DNA of 42,118 nucleotides from Candidatus Omnitrophota bacterium (lineage in GTDB: Bacteria; Omnitrophota; Gorgyraeia; Duberdicusellales; 4484-171), in NCBI GenBank assembly GCA_021735445.1, contig JAIPHA010000011.1, positions 1-42,118 on the forward strand. The letters are read 5' to 3'. Both the position numbers and the translations under genes were made by a program. The first letter of the stretch is position 1. Each line of letters opens with the position of its first letter. The notes beneath the pieces are model-generated. The model saw only the letters and a list, made by a program, of their open reading frames with translations. It was not told the DNA's origin and searched no databases. Shown piece by piece: positions 8,082-18,479 of the stretch.

Positions 8082-8542
8082 ATCTTTCTTAATGTTTTTT
8101 CTATAATACCATTGATAAAGAAAAAGATAAGATAAGATTGCATGAAAAAATAGGCTGGATAAAAAAAGCCAGCTGATTTGACTGTTAAAGCAAGCAAAAA
8201 GGTGTGAATTAATATTAACAAAGCCGCAATTAGCGCTTTTAAAACCAAAGGATGATTTTTGGTTTTAATAAAATGCAGTAATTTATTTAATAAAATAACC
8301 ACTGCTACCGCTAAAGGGTATTCGATTGCGTAAAAAAGCTTAGATGAGAAAATCAAAGCGTCTTGGGCGATACCAAGGGCAAAAGCGATAAAAATGATAA
8401 AAAAAGTTTTATTATAAAAAGACAGGGCGATAAGAACTAAAAAGGTAGTATCGGCTAAAAAAATATAGCCGAGAGGCCTGATAATGTCTATCAAAAGAGA
8501 TAATAAGGCTACTCCGATAATTTTTAAGTTTTCTCTGCTCAT
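8078..8542 (-). CDS. mreD: Rod shape-determining protein MreD
   Basis: A 154-residue integral membrane protein with about five hydrophobic segments, including an early 'SLLIDIIRPLGYIFLADTTFLVLIALSFY' region typical of MreD. It overlaps mreC by 4 bp and mrdA by 4 bp. MreD sequences are poorly conserved and the call rests on size, topology and its exact place between mreC and mrdA. It is thought to help anchor MreC and the elongation complex in the membrane. Confidence 0.85.
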   Translation of the reverse strand: MSRENLKIIGVALLSLLIDIIRPLGYIFLADTTFLVLIALSFYNKTFFIIFIAFALGIAQDALIFSSKLFYAIEYPLAVAVVILLNKLLHFIKTKNHPLVLKALIAALLILIHTFLLALTVKSAGFFYPAYFFMQSYLIFFFINGIIEKTLRKI

Positions 8543-9264
8543 TTTAAAACAAAAACGACTTGGGGTAGCTTGTCTTTAGCAAAAATATCGACTTGGATTT
8601 CATAGAAAAGATTATTTTTATTTTTTTCGATCCTTGAAATTTTGCCAATTTTTACAGCCGAAGCAAAAGGCGAGAAAGCTGCATAGACAGGTTCGGAAAT
8701 ATTTATTTCATTTGATTTTTCTACATATAATATCTCTACCCCGGAAAGAGTCCCCTGCAATAATCCAAGCAGCTGGTTGTCTATAGAAACCGGCATTTGG
8801 AAATCCGGGTTTTTGACTAAAATTACTTTACAACGATTTTGATAAGTTTCTTTTACTTTTCCGATTAGATTGCCGCTTTTATCAACTACCAGCATATTTT
8901 TCGTTATTCCTTGGTTTGATCCGGAATTTAGAAAAATGTACTGATTCCAGCTTGAAGGAGAAAAAGCAATAATCTCTGCGCCGACTAAACCAAGATTGTT
9001 TTTATTTTTAAAATTAAGCGCTTGGCGTAATATTTCATTTTCCTTAGATAGATTTTTACTTTTTTTCAATTCAAGCCGGTAGGATAGATTTTTTTTGTTT
9101 AATGATTCTATTTTTTCTTGATGAGATGATTTAGAAAGAGTAAAAAAACTTTCCGACAAGGAAAGAACAAGGGTTTGAAAAGTTTTCCGGAATGCGGTAA
9201 AAACTAAAAGAGCTATTACCACAGCAAAAATAATATATTTAATTTTTTTAGAAGGTAGATACAA
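8539..9264 (-). CDS. mreC: Cell shape-determining protein MreC
   Basis: Bitopic protein with one N-terminal transmembrane helix (about 9-26), a coiled-coil stretch (about 45-85), and the periplasmic beta-barrel domain typical of MreC: '[27 protein letters not shown]' region, then '[12 protein letters not shown]'. It scaffolds PBP2-RodA along MreB. The start is TTG at 9262-9264; no ATG gives an intact membrane helix. It overlaps the mreB 3' end by 17 bp. A rare TTG start and a poor ribosome-binding site suggest coupling to mreB translation. 241 residues is short but within range. Confidence 0.9.
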   Translation of the reverse strand: MYLPSKKIKYIIFAVVIALLVFTAFRKTFQTLVLSLSESFFTLSKSSHQEKIESLNKKNLSYRLELKKSKNLSKENEILRQALNFKNKNNLGLVGAEIIAFSPSSWNQYIFLNSGSNQGITKNMLVVDKSGNLIGKVKETYQNRCKVILVKNPDFQMPVSIDNQLLGLLQGTLSGVEILYVEKSNEINISEPVYAAFSPFASAVKIGKISRIEKNKNNLFYEIQVDIFAKDKLPQVVFVLK

Positions 9265-10306
9265 GGGAAAGCTTCTTTAAGAATTTTGGTGATTCTAATA
9301 TTTTTCCTGTCCCCAACGCTACTGCTGTTAAAGGGTCGTCTGCAACAAAACAGGCAAGGCCGGTTTCTTCAGAAATTAACTTATCAATGCCCTTAAGCAA
9401 TGCTCCTCCGCCACATAAAACAATACCCCTTTCAATCAAATCTGCGGCTAATTCCGGCGGAGTTCTTTCCAGGGTGACTTTTGTGGTTTCCACTATTTCT
9501 TTTAAAGGGTTTTGCAAAGCTTCTCTAATCTCTTCAGAAGTTGTTTTTATAAATTTAGGAAGCCCGGTAATAAGGTCTCTTCCTCTTACTTCCAGCTCCA
9601 TTTCATTTTCAAGAGGCCAGGCAGAACCAAGCTTAATTTTTATTTCTTCGGCGGTCCTTTCGCCAACCATCAGGTTATAATTTTTTTTCATATAGTCGAC
9701 GATCGACGAATCCATTTCGTCTCCACCGGTTCGCATCGAGCGGGCATGAACAATACCGCCTAAAGAAATAACTGCAATTTCGGTGGTTCCTCCGCCAATA
9801 TCGATGATCATGTTTCCTTGAGGCTCGGCTATGGGCAAGCCAACACCAATTGCAGCAACTATGGGTTCTTCTACCGGAATTACTTCTCTTGCTCCGGCCC
9901 GGTTGGCGGAATCCTTAACAGCTCTCTTTTCTACTTCGGTAATTCCGGAAGGAACCGCAACTACGATTCTGGGGCCAATCGATATTCTTCTTGGATGAGC
10001 TTTTTTGATAAAATAACGGAGCATTTCTTCGGTAATATCAAAATCCGCGATTACTCCGTCTTTTAAGGGACGAATCGCAATGATACTGCCCGGCGTTCTG
10101 CCAAGCATTTGCTTTGCTTCTTCGCCGACTGCCATTGGAGTGCCGGTATTTTTATAAATAGCTACAACCGATGGTTCACAAAGAACTATTCCTTCTCCGC
10201 GTAAATAAACTAAAGTGGTAGCTGTGCCTAAATCAATACCAATATCAGAGGAAAAACTATCAAATAAATAGCCTAATTTTTTTATAGTATTTGAAATAAA
10301 TTTCAT
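9248..10306 (-). CDS. mreB: Rod shape-determining protein MreB (bacterial actin)
   Basis: Cytoskeletal ATPase that organises lateral wall growth. Actin-fold motifs are all visible: phosphate-1 [13 protein letters not shown], connect-1, phosphate-2 '[21 protein letters not shown]' (split across the loop), and the adenosine motif '[15 protein letters not shown]'. The ATG at 10304-10306 gives 352 residues and has AAGGG four bases upstream. An ATG at 10316-10318 would add four residues (MKGR) but has no ribosome-binding site and would lie at the predicted transcription start. It begins the elongation operon and has its own promoter downstream of ilvD. Confidence 0.95.
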   Translation of the reverse strand: MKFISNTIKKLGYLFDSFSSDIGIDLGTATTLVYLRGEGIVLCEPSVVAIYKNTGTPMAVGEEAKQMLGRTPGSIIAIRPLKDGVIADFDITEEMLRYFIKKAHPRRISIGPRIVVAVPSGITEVEKRAVKDSANRAGAREVIPVEEPIVAAIGVGLPIAEPQGNMIIDIGGGTTEIAVISLGGIVHARSMRTGGDEMDSSIVDYMKKNYNLMVGERTAEEIKIKLGSAWPLENEMELEVRGRDLITGLPKFIKTTSEEIREALQNPLKEIVETTKVTLERTPPELAADLIERGIVLCGGGALLKGIDKLISEETGLACFVADDPLTAVALGTGKILESPKFLKKLSLVSTF

Positions 10307-10325
10307 TCTACCCTTCATTTAATTT

Positions 10326-10360
10326 ATTATATAGGAAATAATAGCAGAGCCAACTCTGCT
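10326..10360 (-). promoter_or_regulatory. mreB promoter overlapping a stem-loop
   Basis: On the minus strand TTGGCT (10348-10353), a 16-nt spacer and a perfect TATAAT (10326-10331) precede mreB. The -35 lies in the loop of a perfect 7-bp inverted repeat, AGCAGAG/CTCTGCT (10343-10349 and 10354-10360, 4-nt loop), which immediately follows the ilvD stop codon. The hairpin could attenuate transcription leaving ilvD, but it has no long T tract. Confidence 0.5.
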
Positions 10361-10362
10361 TG

Positions 10363-12024
10363 TCAACGGCCTTTTTTATAAATAGCTCCCAGAGAAGCAG
10401 ATTCTACTGATTTAGAATAACGATAAAGATAACCAGACTTAATTTTGGGAGGCAGCAACTTCATCTTTGATTTGCGTTGTTTGATCTGGCTGGTACTTAG
10501 TTTTACGTTAATTTTACGCTTTGGAATATTGATTGTGATTTCGTCGCCATCAGCCAGGTAGGCGATAAGGCCTCCCGAAGCTGCCTCTGGCGATATATGG
10601 CCGATACACGGCCCCCGGGTACCCCCTGAAAAACGGCCGTCGGTAATTAAAGCTACCTGTTTATGGAGCCCCATTCCTACGATGCTTGAAGTAGGCGAAA
10701 GCATTTCCCGCATCCCCGGCCCGCCGCTGGGGCCCTCATACCTAATGACAACCACATCTCCTTTTTTTATTTTTTTGCCGATAATCGCTTTCATCGCTTC
10801 TTCTTCAGAGTTAAATATTTTAGCTGAACCGGTAAAGGCGAGCATGTCTGAATCCACTGCAGATTGCTTTACCACAGCCCCTTCCGGAGCAAGATTGCCT
10901 CTTAATATTGCAATCCCTCCTTTTTTATGATACGCCTTGTTTAAAGGCCTGATAATATCATTATCGAAAATAGTAGCTTCTTCAGCTATCTTTAAAGTTA
11001 ACTTTCCGGAAACAGTTTTAGTATTATTTATTTTTGTAGCCAGCCTTTTTAAAACAGCAGGAACCCCTCCGGCAATGTGCAAATCTTCCATAAAGCTTTC
11101 ACCACCGGGGCGCAGATTAGAAATATGGGGAGTGGTTTGACTAATTTTATCAAAATCAGCCAAGCTTAGATCAACTTCGGCTTCGGCTGCAATAGCCATA
11201 AGGTGTAAAACGGTATTGGTTGACCCTCCCAGAGCCATATCCAGGCGAATTGCGTTTTCTAAGGAATTCTTGGTTACTATTTTTTTTGCAGTTATTTTTT
11301 GTTTGACTAAGCTTACTATTCTTTGTCCGCTTTCATAGGCTATTCTTGTTTTTTCATTTAAAACAGCAGGAGCAGTACCGCAATAAGGCAGCGATAGCCC
11401 CATAGCTTCGGTAAGGCAGGCCATAGTATTTGCAGTATACAGTCCCTGGCAGGACCCACAAGAAGGACATGCAGATATTTCCATTTTTTTCCTTTCTGCT
11501 TCCTTAAGATTTCCTGTTTTAAATTTGCCGACAGCCTCAAAAGTATCCCGGACCAAAGATAACCGTTTTTTGCCAAGATGCCCGGCAAGCATCGGGCCGG
11601 CAGTAACAACGATTGTGGGGATATCAAGCCGTAAAGCCCCCATTATCATCCCGGGGGTAATTTTATCACAATTAGTCAAAAGTATTAATCCGTCGATGCG
11701 GTTGGAGTTTGCAACTGTTTCTATGGTGTCGGCGATAAGTTCGCGGGAAGGCAGAGAATATTTCATTCCGGAATGGCCCATTGCTATTCCGTCACAGATT
11801 CCGGGTACTCCAAAGATAAAAGGGGTACCGTTGGAATTTTCTATACCCCGCTCGATATATCTTTCAAAATTCCGCATATTAATATGTCCGGGTATCAAAT
11901 CGGTGAAGCTTGAAGCTATTCCTATAAAGGGGCGCCGTATATGGCTAGGATGAATTCCGGTTCCATAAAGAAGGGCTCGGTTTGGCATTCTCTCTAAGCC
12001 TTTTTTTGCTTTATCTGATCTCAT
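10363..12024 (-). CDS. ilvD: Dihydroxy-acid dehydratase
   Basis: Fe-S dehydratase of valine, leucine and isoleucine synthesis, converting 2,3-dihydroxy-3-methyl acids to 2-oxo acids. Motifs: [25 protein letters not shown] (Cys119), [15 protein letters not shown] (Cys186/189/192), [16 protein letters not shown], and the C-terminal [17 protein letters not shown]. The frame extends to 12054, but the ATG at 12022-12024 is preceded by AAAGGAGG (12031-12038) and gives [17 protein letters not shown], the family's normal N terminus. 553 residues is standard. It overlaps the upstream aldolase by 14 bp. No other ilv or leu gene is in the window. Confidence 0.96.
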   Translation of the reverse strand: MRSDKAKKGLERMPNRALLYGTGIHPSHIRRPFIGIASSFTDLIPGHINMRNFERYIERGIENSNGTPFIFGVPGICDGIAMGHSGMKYSLPSRELIADTIETVANSNRIDGLILLTNCDKITPGMIMGALRLDIPTIVVTAGPMLAGHLGKKRLSLVRDTFEAVGKFKTGNLKEAERKKMEISACPSCGSCQGLYTANTMACLTEAMGLSLPYCGTAPAVLNEKTRIAYESGQRIVSLVKQKITAKKIVTKNSLENAIRLDMALGGSTNTVLHLMAIAAEAEVDLSLADFDKISQTTPHISNLRPGGESFMEDLHIAGGVPAVLKRLATKINNTKTVSGKLTLKIAEEATIFDNDIIRPLNKAYHKKGGIAILRGNLAPEGAVVKQSAVDSDMLAFTGSAKIFNSEEEAMKAIIGKKIKKGDVVVIRYEGPSGGPGMREMLSPTSSIVGMGLHKQVALITDGRFSGGTRGPCIGHISPEAASGGLIAYLADGDEITINIPKRKINVKLSTSQIKQRKSKMKLLPPKIKSGYLYRYSKSVESASLGAIYKKGR

Positions 12025-13360
12025 GATGGCCTCCTTTGATATATTTATTAACAATTTTTTTTGTATTTTTTAAATTTAATTTATCAAATAAAAAAGAAAA
12101 CTCTTCCTTTAAAACAGATTTAATTTTATCTTTTAAATCTGCCGGCAGTTGATAAATTTCTTTCTTAAAAGGCCCCAGAGCTTTTTTTCTTAGCTTATAA
12201 ATGAATTGGTCATCAGTCCAGTCTTTTTGTCTTTCTTTATAAAAATTTTTATCCAACCAAGAATAAATTTTTTCCTTTAAGGGTAAAGGCATATAATCAT
12301 AAATAATATTTTGAAATTGGGTAGCCAGGTGTATCTCGATGCATCCTTGCTTAGGAAAGTGATGAAAAGCCTGGTTAGGTAATGTTGAAGCGCCGTGTTG
12401 TACCGCTCCCGCAAGTTTATATTTATCTTTTGCGATTTTCGAAAGTTTGTTCAATGTTTCAAAATCAATTTTTACTTTGGCAATTGAGCCGTCGGGCAAG
12501 ACAACTCCTCCATGCTTGGTGCCGGCCTGAACACTTATTTTAGATATCCCCTCCCGAGAGCCAATTTCTTCCAGATAACCCCGCATAAAAGTGTCGAGCT
12601 CCGCGGGTTTTGAATTAGCGCCTCCGATTTCACCGATTTCACCCCCGATGGAAACATCGATTCCCCGCGGCTGAATTCTGCGTAAATATTTTGTAAAATA
12701 AGCGCAGGTCTTATAATTAAGCTCTTGCTGAGCGTATAAATCCTTTTTTGACAAATCAACCAGGGTAGATGAATCGATATCAATATTGTAAAAACCAGCC
12801 TCAATAGCTTCTTTAATCAGTTTTTTAAGGTCTTTGATGTGTTGGGTGAAATCGTTTTTATATTTCTTTATTTCAGTTTGAAAATGGTCCCCTTGGAAAA
12901 AAAGAGGCCCTTTGTAACCTTGCTTAATTGCTGCTAAGGTAATTAAGGCAGAATATTCTTGGGGAGATTGCCAAGTGTATCCAATTTCTGATTTTGCTAT
13001 TTCAAAAATAAAAAGATTCGAATTTATTTTTTTAGCTACTTCAAATACAGTTTGGGCTAGTTCAAAAGTTAAAGTCCGTAAATTTATAGCTGGTACACAA
13101 AAGCCGCCTGCCTCTTTTCTCCCGCAAGCTTTATATAAAGCTTGGATAGAAGCCGGATAAATTCCCAAAGACAAACCGCAGTTATAGGCAAGCTGATAAC
13201 AAAAGCGTTTAAGCGTTTTTGATTCGCTTAAAATAATCGTATTAACCAGATTAGGCAATATATTTTTTTTAAAATAAGGGATATCTTTAACCTTAAAATA
13301 ATTACCTTCAACCTTTATTTTTCCTGTTCTTAAAATTTCTTTTTTATTTTTATAAACCAT
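12011..13360 (-). CDS. Class II (zinc) fructose-/tagatose-bisphosphate aldolase family, long form
   Basis: Likely reversible aldol cleavage of a ketose bisphosphate to triose phosphates. Metal-site pattern of class II aldolases: Asp158-His159 in QGDHFQTE, Glu241 in [11 protein letters not shown], His283 in QAGTKHGG, and His322 in QHGASTLP, with a late '[11 protein letters not shown]' in place of the usual K-x-N-x-x-T/S-D segment. At 449 residues it is about 100 longer than standard FbaA, with extra N-terminal (about 1-80) and C-terminal (about 350-449) parts. It sits 8 bp downstream of phosphofructokinase, which supports a glycolytic role. A tagatose-bisphosphate or other aldolase specificity cannot be excluded. 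Confidence 0.8.
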   Translation of the reverse strand: MVYKNKKEILRTGKIKVEGNYFKVKDIPYFKKNILPNLVNTIILSESKTLKRFCYQLAYNCGLSLGIYPASIQALYKACGRKEAGGFCVPAINLRTLTFELAQTVFEVAKKINSNLFIFEIAKSEIGYTWQSPQEYSALITLAAIKQGYKGPLFFQGDHFQTEIKKYKNDFTQHIKDLKKLIKEAIEAGFYNIDIDSSTLVDLSKKDLYAQQELNYKTCAYFTKYLRRIQPRGIDVSIGGEIGEIGGANSKPAELDTFMRGYLEEIGSREGISKISVQAGTKHGGVVLPDGSIAKVKIDFETLNKLSKIAKDKYKLAGAVQHGASTLPNQAFHHFPKQGCIEIHLATQFQNIIYDYMPLPLKEKIYSWLDKNFYKERQKDWTDDQFIYKLRKKALGPFKKEIYQLPADLKDKIKSVLKEEFSFLFDKLNLKNTKKIVNKYIKGGHHEIR

Positions 13361-13368
13361 TTTATTCG

Positions 13369-14334
13369 CTAGGTTAATATTTTTATTAGTTTATAATAGC
13401 TGTTTACTTCAATATCTTTCTTTTTAATCGCTTTCGACAAAGGTATTGCTGATAATTTATCATCACGTAAAGTTACGCAGCGGCCGGTTTGGCCTTTTTC
13501 AATCAACTCTATAGCATGATAGCCGTATCGGGCAGCCAGGATCCGGTCGTAAGCTGTGGGCCGGCCTCCGCGCTGGATATGGCCTAAGACGACCTCCCGT
13601 GTCTCTAACCCGGTAAGTTTGGTAATTTTTTTGGCAATATCTGCAGCCTTGGCTTTTCCTTCCGCCACTACAACTATCCAGCTCTTTTTCCCTTTGATGT
13701 TCCCTTCGCTTATCTCCTTTGATATTTCTTTTATATCAAGTTTTTTCTCCGGCAATATCACATCTTCACAGCCGCCGGCCAAACCCGCCCTGAGCGCGAT
13801 ATAGCCACAATCCCGGCCCATAACTTCAACTACAAATATTCTTTCTAAAGAAGTAGCTGTATCGCGTATCTTATCTAAGGCGCCTAGGGCAACATTGAGG
13901 GAAGTGTCTGCGCCAATAGACATAGCGACTCCGTTTATGTCGTTATCGATTGTTGCCGGAATCCCTACCACGGGAACCGAATATTGCGAAGAAAGGATGG
14001 AAGCGCCGGTTAACGAACCGTTACCTCCAATTACCACTAAAGCGTCAATATTATTTGATTCGAGTGTCTTTACTGCTTGCTTTTGGCCCTTGCGGTAACG
14101 GAATTGCTTAGCTCGGGCAGTTTTTAAAATTGTTCCGCCTCGATTGATAATACCGGAAACAGAACGCGGATTTAATTCAATAGTATTATTTTCGATTAAC
14201 CCTTCGTAGCCGCGGATTATCCCGGTAGTTTTAAAACCGGCTCGATAGGAAGCTCTTACTACTGCTCTGATTGCCGCGTTTATTCCGGCGCAATCACGGG
14301 TAATGATCCCGATTTTTTTAATTTTTTTCTTCAT
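13369..14334 (-). CDS. pfkA: 6-phosphofructokinase family protein with altered nucleotide site
   Basis: Phosphorylates fructose 6-phosphate at the start of glycolysis. The substrate side is well conserved: IDNDI with catalytic Asp130/Asp132, 'VEVMGRDCGYIALRAGLAGG' and LGHIQRGGRPTAYDR. The nucleotide side is unusual. The normal N-terminal TSGGDxPGxN loop reads TRDCAGIN, lacking the glycine pair, and GGDGS reads GGNGS (Asn105). PGTIDND reads PATIDND. PPi-dependent enzymes typically have GGDDS and PKTIDND, so it is not a plain PPi enzyme either. 321 residues is the usual bacterial length. It is followed by an aldolase gene. The start ATG has no strong ribosome-binding site. Confidence 0.85.
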   Translation of the reverse strand: MKKKIKKIGIITRDCAGINAAIRAVVRASYRAGFKTTGIIRGYEGLIENNTIELNPRSVSGIINRGGTILKTARAKQFRYRKGQKQAVKTLESNNIDALVVIGGNGSLTGASILSSQYSVPVVGIPATIDNDINGVAMSIGADTSLNVALGALDKIRDTATSLERIFVVEVMGRDCGYIALRAGLAGGCEDVILPEKKLDIKEISKEISEGNIKGKKSWIVVVAEGKAKAADIAKKITKLTGLETREVVLGHIQRGGRPTAYDRILAARYGYHAIELIEKGQTGRCVTLRDDKLSAIPLSKAIKKKDIEVNSYYKLIKILT

Positions 14335-14359
14335 CTGATTATCCTTTATTGATAAGCGA

Positions 14360-15625
14360 TTAGGTTCCTTGTTGCCAGCTTGCTAAATATTTTTTTTGTT
14401 TAGGGGTTAAGCTATCAATTTTAATGCCCATTGATTTTAATTTTAATTCAGCAACCCTCTCGTCGATTTTTTCCGGAACCTTATAAACTTTATTTTCCAA
14501 TTTATTATGATTTTTTGCGATATGCTCGCAAGATAAAGCTTGGTTAGCAAAGCTTAAATCCATAACTTCAGCCGGATGGCCCTCTGCACAAGCTAAATTT
14601 ACCAACCTTCCTTCGGCTAAAAGATAAATCTTTTTCTTATTTTTTAAGGTATATTCGGTAACTAACGGTTTTACTTGTTTACTTGACTTTGCCATTTCTT
14701 TTAAAGATTTGGTATCAATTTCAACATCAAAATGGCCGGCGTTTGAAAGTATTGCTTTATCTTTTATTTTATTGAAATGTTTTTTCGCAATTACATCGAT
14801 GTCGCCGGTTGTAGTCACAAAAATATCGCCTAACTTCGCAGCTTCGCCCATGGGCATAACTAAAAATCCATCCATAGTAGCTTCAAGCCCCTTGAGGGGG
14901 TCGACTTCACAAACTATTACCTTAGCTCCCATTCCTCTTGCTTTTTGGGCCACACCTCTGCCGCACCATCCGTAGCCACCGACTACAAAGGTTTCACCGG
15001 CTATAAGCTTATTGGTTGCCCGCACTATCCCGTCTAAGGTGGATTGTCCGGTTCCGTAGCGGTTGTCGAAAAGATGTTTTGTGAAAGCATCGTTTACGGC
15101 AATTATCGGATAAAGCAGGTTTCCTTCTTTTTCCAAGGCCTTTAGCCTGATTACCCCGGTTGTTGTCTCTTCGGTGCTTGCCCAGGGAAAGTTATTGTAA
15201 CCGGAGCTGGCGTTCTTTTTATGAATAGTTGAAATTAAATCTGCGCCATCATCTAAGGTTATCTTTGGTTTTTTAGCCAGCACCGAGTCGATATGGCTAT
15301 AATAAGTATTTCGTTTCTCGTTGTTGATTGCAAAAACCTCAATACCGTAATCATAAACCAATGATGCTGCAACATCATCTTGGGTAGATAAAGGATTTGA
15401 CGCACAAAACGAAGCATTCGCTCCGGCAGCTTTTAAAGTAATAGCTAAAGCAGCGGTTTCAGTTGTGATGTGCAGGCATGCGCCAATATTTAAATTTTTT
15501 AGAGGTTTCTGCTTGCGAAACCTATCGCGAATGATTTCTAAAACCGGCATTCTGTTTAAAGCCCATTGAATTCTTTTTTTGCCTTCTTTTCTTAACAGTT
15601 TATCCTTTATATCGCCTTTTACCAT
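14360..15625 (-). CDS. ahcY: Adenosylhomocysteinase
   Basis: NAD+-dependent hydrolase that splits S-adenosylhomocysteine, the by-product of methyltransfer, into adenosine and homocysteine. The NAD site VVGGYGWCGRGVAQKARGMG and the downstream 'VIVCEVDP' are clear, as are 'TTEETTGVIRL' and 'NDAFTKHLFDNRYGTGQS'. 421 residues is the shorter type common in thermophiles and many anaerobes. The start ATG at 15623-15625 has TAAAGGAGT seven bases upstream. It lies 11 bp after metK, so SAM synthesis and SAH recycling are made from one transcript; nearby SAM users are SpeD and EgtD/EanA. Confidence 0.95.
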   Translation of the reverse strand: MVKGDIKDKLLRKEGKKRIQWALNRMPVLEIIRDRFRKQKPLKNLNIGACLHITTETAALAITLKAAGANASFCASNPLSTQDDVAASLVYDYGIEVFAINNEKRNTYYSHIDSVLAKKPKITLDDGADLISTIHKKNASSGYNNFPWASTEETTTGVIRLKALEKEGNLLYPIIAVNDAFTKHLFDNRYGTGQSTLDGIVRATNKLIAGETFVVGGYGWCGRGVAQKARGMGAKVIVCEVDPLKGLEATMDGFLVMPMGEAAKLGDIFVTTTGDIDVIAKKHFNKIKDKAILSNAGHFDVEIDTKSLKEMAKSSKQVKPLVTEYTLKNKKKIYLLAEGRLVNLACAEGHPAEVMDLSFANQALSCEHIAKNHNKLENKVYKVPEKIDERVAELKLKSMGIKIDSLTPKQKKYLASWQQGT

Positions 15626-15636
15626 TTTTTACTCCT

Positions 15637-16773
15637 TTATTTTAATTTACTTTTTAAATTATCAACCTTGTCTATATCTTCCCAGCGGAAACCTTCCTGC
15701 TCACGGCCAAAGTGCCCGTAAGCCGCGGTTTTTTTATAAATGGGACGCAATAAATTTAACTCTTTTATTATTTCTCGCGGTGTAAGTGGAAAAATTTCGC
15801 GGATTGCTTTTGATATTTTCTCTTCCTCAATCTTTGAGCTTCCAAAAGTGTTTACATTGACCGAAACCGGCTCTGCAACACCGATACAATAGGAGAGCTG
15901 GACTTCGCATTGTTTTGCGATTTCGGCAGCTACTATATTTTTTGCAATATAGCGGCTCATATAAGATGCAGAGCGGTCTACCTTTGAAGGGTCTTTTCCG
16001 GAGAATGCGCCGCCCCCGTGGTGTCCGTAACCGCCATAGGTATCTACTATGATTTTTCTTCCGGTTACTCCTGTATCAGAAACCGGGCCGCCAACTTCAA
16101 ACCTTCCGGTTGCGTTGATGAATATTTTTGTGTTTTCATCGATCAATTCTTTGGGGATTATATAATCAATAACTAATTTCTTGATATCTTTTTGCAGTTC
16201 TTTTGTATCAATAGATTTTGCATGATGAGCACCAATAATTACCGCATCAACTCTCTTTGGCGCTCCATCTTGATATTCTACAGAAACTTGTGATTTTCCG
16301 TCTGGCCAAAGGTAAGTCAACATTCTTTCTTTTCTTACCTGAGTTAGGCGGCGGACCAGCTTATGGGATAACATTATCGGAAGCGGCATTAACTCTTTGG
16401 TTTCATCGCAGGCAAAGCCAAACATTAAGCCCTGGTCTCCGGCACCTCCGGTATCGACGCCTAAAGCAATATCAGAAGATTGTTCCTGGATTGCAGTTAT
16501 GACTCCACAACTCTCATAGTCAAAGCCTATGGAAGGATCGTCATAACCAATATCTTTTAGCAAACCTCTGACTAGTCTTGGTATTTCTATATAACAGTTT
16601 GTTGTGATTTCACCAGCCACCATTACCAAACCCCGGCTGGTTAAAGCTTCACAAGCAACTCTTCCATTAACATCATTACTTAAGACTTCATCTAAAACTG
16701 CATCAGATATTAAATCACAAACTTTATCCGGATGCCCTTCGGTAACAGACTCAGAAGTAAAATAATTTTTCAT
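15637..16773 (-). CDS. metK: S-adenosylmethionine synthetase
   Basis: Makes SAM from methionine and ATP in the cytoplasm. Signatures: [20 protein letters not shown] at the N terminus, [15 protein letters not shown], and the glycine-rich loop [19 protein letters not shown]. 378 residues is standard. It overlaps scpB by 4 bp and is followed by ahcY. No SAM riboswitch is seen, as there is no intergenic space before it. Confidence 0.97.
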   Translation of the reverse strand: MKNYFTSESVTEGHPDKVCDLISDAVLDEVLSNDVNGRVACEALTSRGLVMVAGEITTNCYIEIPRLVRGLLKDIGYDDPSIGFDYESCGVITAIQEQSSDIALGVDTGGAGDQGLMFGFACDETKELMPLPIMLSHKLVRRLTQVRKERMLTYLWPDGKSQVSVEYQDGAPKRVDAVIIGAHHAKSIDTKELQKDIKKLVIDYIIPKELIDENTKIFINATGRFEVGGPVSDTGVTGRKIIVDTYGGYGHHGGGAFSGKDPSKVDRSASYMSRYIAKNIVAAEIAKQCEVQLSYCIGVAEPVSVNVNTFGSSKIEEEKISKAIREIFPLTPREIIKELNLLRPIYKKTAAYGHFGREQEGFRWEDIDKVDNLKSKLK

Positions 16774-17345
16774 CGACTCTCTTCCTCCTTTTTTTCTTCC
16801 TGAGAAACTATATTTTCTTTTTCTGCTAAATTAACAAACTCTTCTAAATTAGGTAAATCCTCTAAGGAATTTATTCCAAAATATTCTAGAAATTTACGGG
16901 TAGTTATATATAAAAACGGTTTACCGACAACTTCTTTTCTTCCCGCAGTTTTTACCAAGCCCAGCTCTCCCAGTTTTCTAACCACACCGTCAACGTTAAC
17001 CCCGCGAATTTCTTCGATTTCTACTCTGGTTATCGGTTGTTTGTAGGCGATTATGGCTAAAGTTTCAAGCGAGGCGGTTGAAAGCTTTTGTTTGTTTTGA
17101 TGGCTATACATTTTTTTTATCCAGGGTTCATTAAAAGGAGCCGAACACATTTGATATCCGCCGGCGACAGATACTATGGCAATACCTGAGTCTCTGTTTT
17201 TGTATTCATCTTTTAATGTTTCAAAAGCCCGTTTTATTTCCTTATTTTTTAACTCAAGTATCCGGGAGATTTCTGCAAGTTGGATCGGCCTTTCATTTAC
17301 AAATAGTAACGATTCTAAGATTGATTTTACTTTTTCGATGTCCAT
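16770..17345 (-). CDS. scpB: Segregation and condensation protein B
   Basis: Kleisin-interacting (kite) subunit of the SMC-ScpAB condensin, needed for chromosome organisation. The winged-helix pair is recognisable: '[22 protein letters not shown]' (about 8-29) and '[30 protein letters not shown]' (about 96-125), then '[27 protein letters not shown]'. 191 residues fits. The tail is highly acidic and lysine-rich. scpA is not in the window. It is 1 bp downstream of ruvA. Confidence 0.93.
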   Translation of the reverse strand: MDIEKVKSILESLLFVNERPIQLAEISRILELKNKEIKRAFETLKDEYKNRDSGIAIVSVAGGYQMCSAPFNEPWIKKMYSHQNKQKLSTASLETLAIIAYKQPITRVEIEEIRGVNVDGVVRKLGELGLVKTAGRKEVVGKPFLYITTRKFLEYFGINSLEDLPNLEEFVNLAEKENIVSQEEKKEEESR

Positions 17346-17346
17346 A

Positions 17347-17976
17347 TTAATTAATATCTCTTTTCTTTTGTTTATAAATTTCGTTTAATAAGCTTTCTGT
17401 GCTTTGAATTTCCGGATTGGTACCTATCGCTTGCTTAATCATTCTATCAATTTCTTGAGGCTTATATTGCAAGCGTTCTAATATTTGCCTGGCTTCCCGG
17501 CCAATTTCTTTTTTAGCAAACTCTTTTTGTTTTTCTTCTTTCAACTCTTCTTTAATTAAAGCAAACCTGCCAACCTTTCCTTGCAGATGCGCTATTATTT
17601 GTTTTGCCTTTTGCTTGCCAACCCCTGCAAGATTAGTTAAAAAATTCATATCTGCTTCTTCAATCGCTTGAGCGATAAAGGGAATTGGTTTATCAAAAGC
17701 GCGCAAGGCTGCTTTAGGGCCGATTCCTGATACACTTATAAATTTTTCAAAAAACTCTTTCTCGAGTTCCTCGGTAAAACCGATTAAAATTGGCACTCCT
17801 TTATTTTTTGTTATATTAAGGTAATGGTAAATCACCAGCTCTACCGGCTGGTCAACCTCTTTTAAGTTAGACAAAACTGTATGCGGCATATAGATTTGAT
17901 AAAAAATACCTTCTTTTTCAACCACAACCGATTGTTGATTTTTCCCGGATAGCCGGCCTTTAATTTTACAAATCAT
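17347..17976 (-). CDS. ruvA: Holliday junction DNA helicase subunit RuvA
   Basis: Binds four-way junctions and loads the RuvB motor. The N-terminal OB fold starts MICKIKGRLSGKN; helix-hairpin-helix motifs follow ('FISVSGIGPKAALRAF' and 'LTNLAGVGKQKAKQIIAHL'); the C-terminal RuvB-contact domain is at about 155-205 ('EARQILERLQYKPQEIDRMIKQAI'). 209 residues is normal. It lies 6 bp downstream of ruvC. ruvB is not in the window. Confidence 0.95.
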   Translation of the reverse strand: MICKIKGRLSGKNQQSVVVEKEGIFYQIYMPHTVLSNLKEVDQPVELVIYHYLNITKNKGVPILIGFTEELEKEFFEKFISVSGIGPKAALRAFDKPIPFIAQAIEEADMNFLTNLAGVGKQKAKQIIAHLQGKVGRFALIKEELKEEKQKEFAKKEIGREARQILERLQYKPQEIDRMIKQAIGTNPEIQSTESLLNEIYKQKKRDIN

Positions 17977-17982
17977 TTTTAA

Positions 17983-18477
17983 TTATTTTTTTAATAAAAG
18001 CTTAGTTTTAAAATTTTGAGCGTTAGAAAATGCAAAAACAAGCGAAAAAGCGTCAGCGGTATGCACTGATTTAAATTTATGCCCGATTATATTCTCAGCC
18101 ATTTTTTTTACTTGCTTTGAATCCACATTGCCTTTACCCAACATTGCTTTCCGGGCTTTTGTCGACGAATATTCAAAATAGCTAAGATTTGATTGATGCG
18201 CTAACAAGGCAATAATCCCTTTTACCTGCGCCAAAACACCCAAAGTCGTGGGGTGGCGGTAATGGGAATACAATTTTTCGACAATTATCGCTTCCGGGCT
18301 ATTTAGTGAAATCTCTTCTTTTAACTTAGCAAAAATTAAATGTAATTTATGAGGTAAGTCTTTTTTAGGATCAGGTTCTATCTGGGATTGACTTTTTAAA
18401 GCAATTTTGCGGCCCTTAACGTTGCAAATCACATAACCACAGGTGCGCAGGCCTAAGTCTATCGCCAGAACATTCAT
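17983..18477 (-). CDS. ruvC: Crossover junction endodeoxyribonuclease RuvC
   Basis: Resolves Holliday junctions by paired nicking. RNase H-fold acidic residues are in place: Asp7 (AIDLGLRTCGY), Glu67 (IIVEKLY) and the C-terminal His139-X-X-Asp142 (SVHTADAF), the His-containing version also known from Thermus. 164 residues is standard. It sits between yebC (2 bp) and ruvA (6 bp), the classic yebC-ruvC-ruvA order. Confidence 0.95.
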   Translation of the reverse strand: MNVLAIDLGLRTCGYVICNVKGRKIALKSQSQIEPDPKKDLPHKLHLIFAKLKEEISLNSPEAIIVEKLYSHYRHPTTLGVLAQVKGIIALLAHQSNLSYFEYSSTKARKAMLGKGNVDSKQVKKMAENIIGHKFKSVHTADAFSLVFAFSNAQNFKTKLLLKK

Positions 18478-18479
18478 TT

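Noticed and set aside
15637-17345. SAM riboswitch before metK
   Set aside because: metK overlaps scpB by 4 bp, leaving no leader for a riboswitch.
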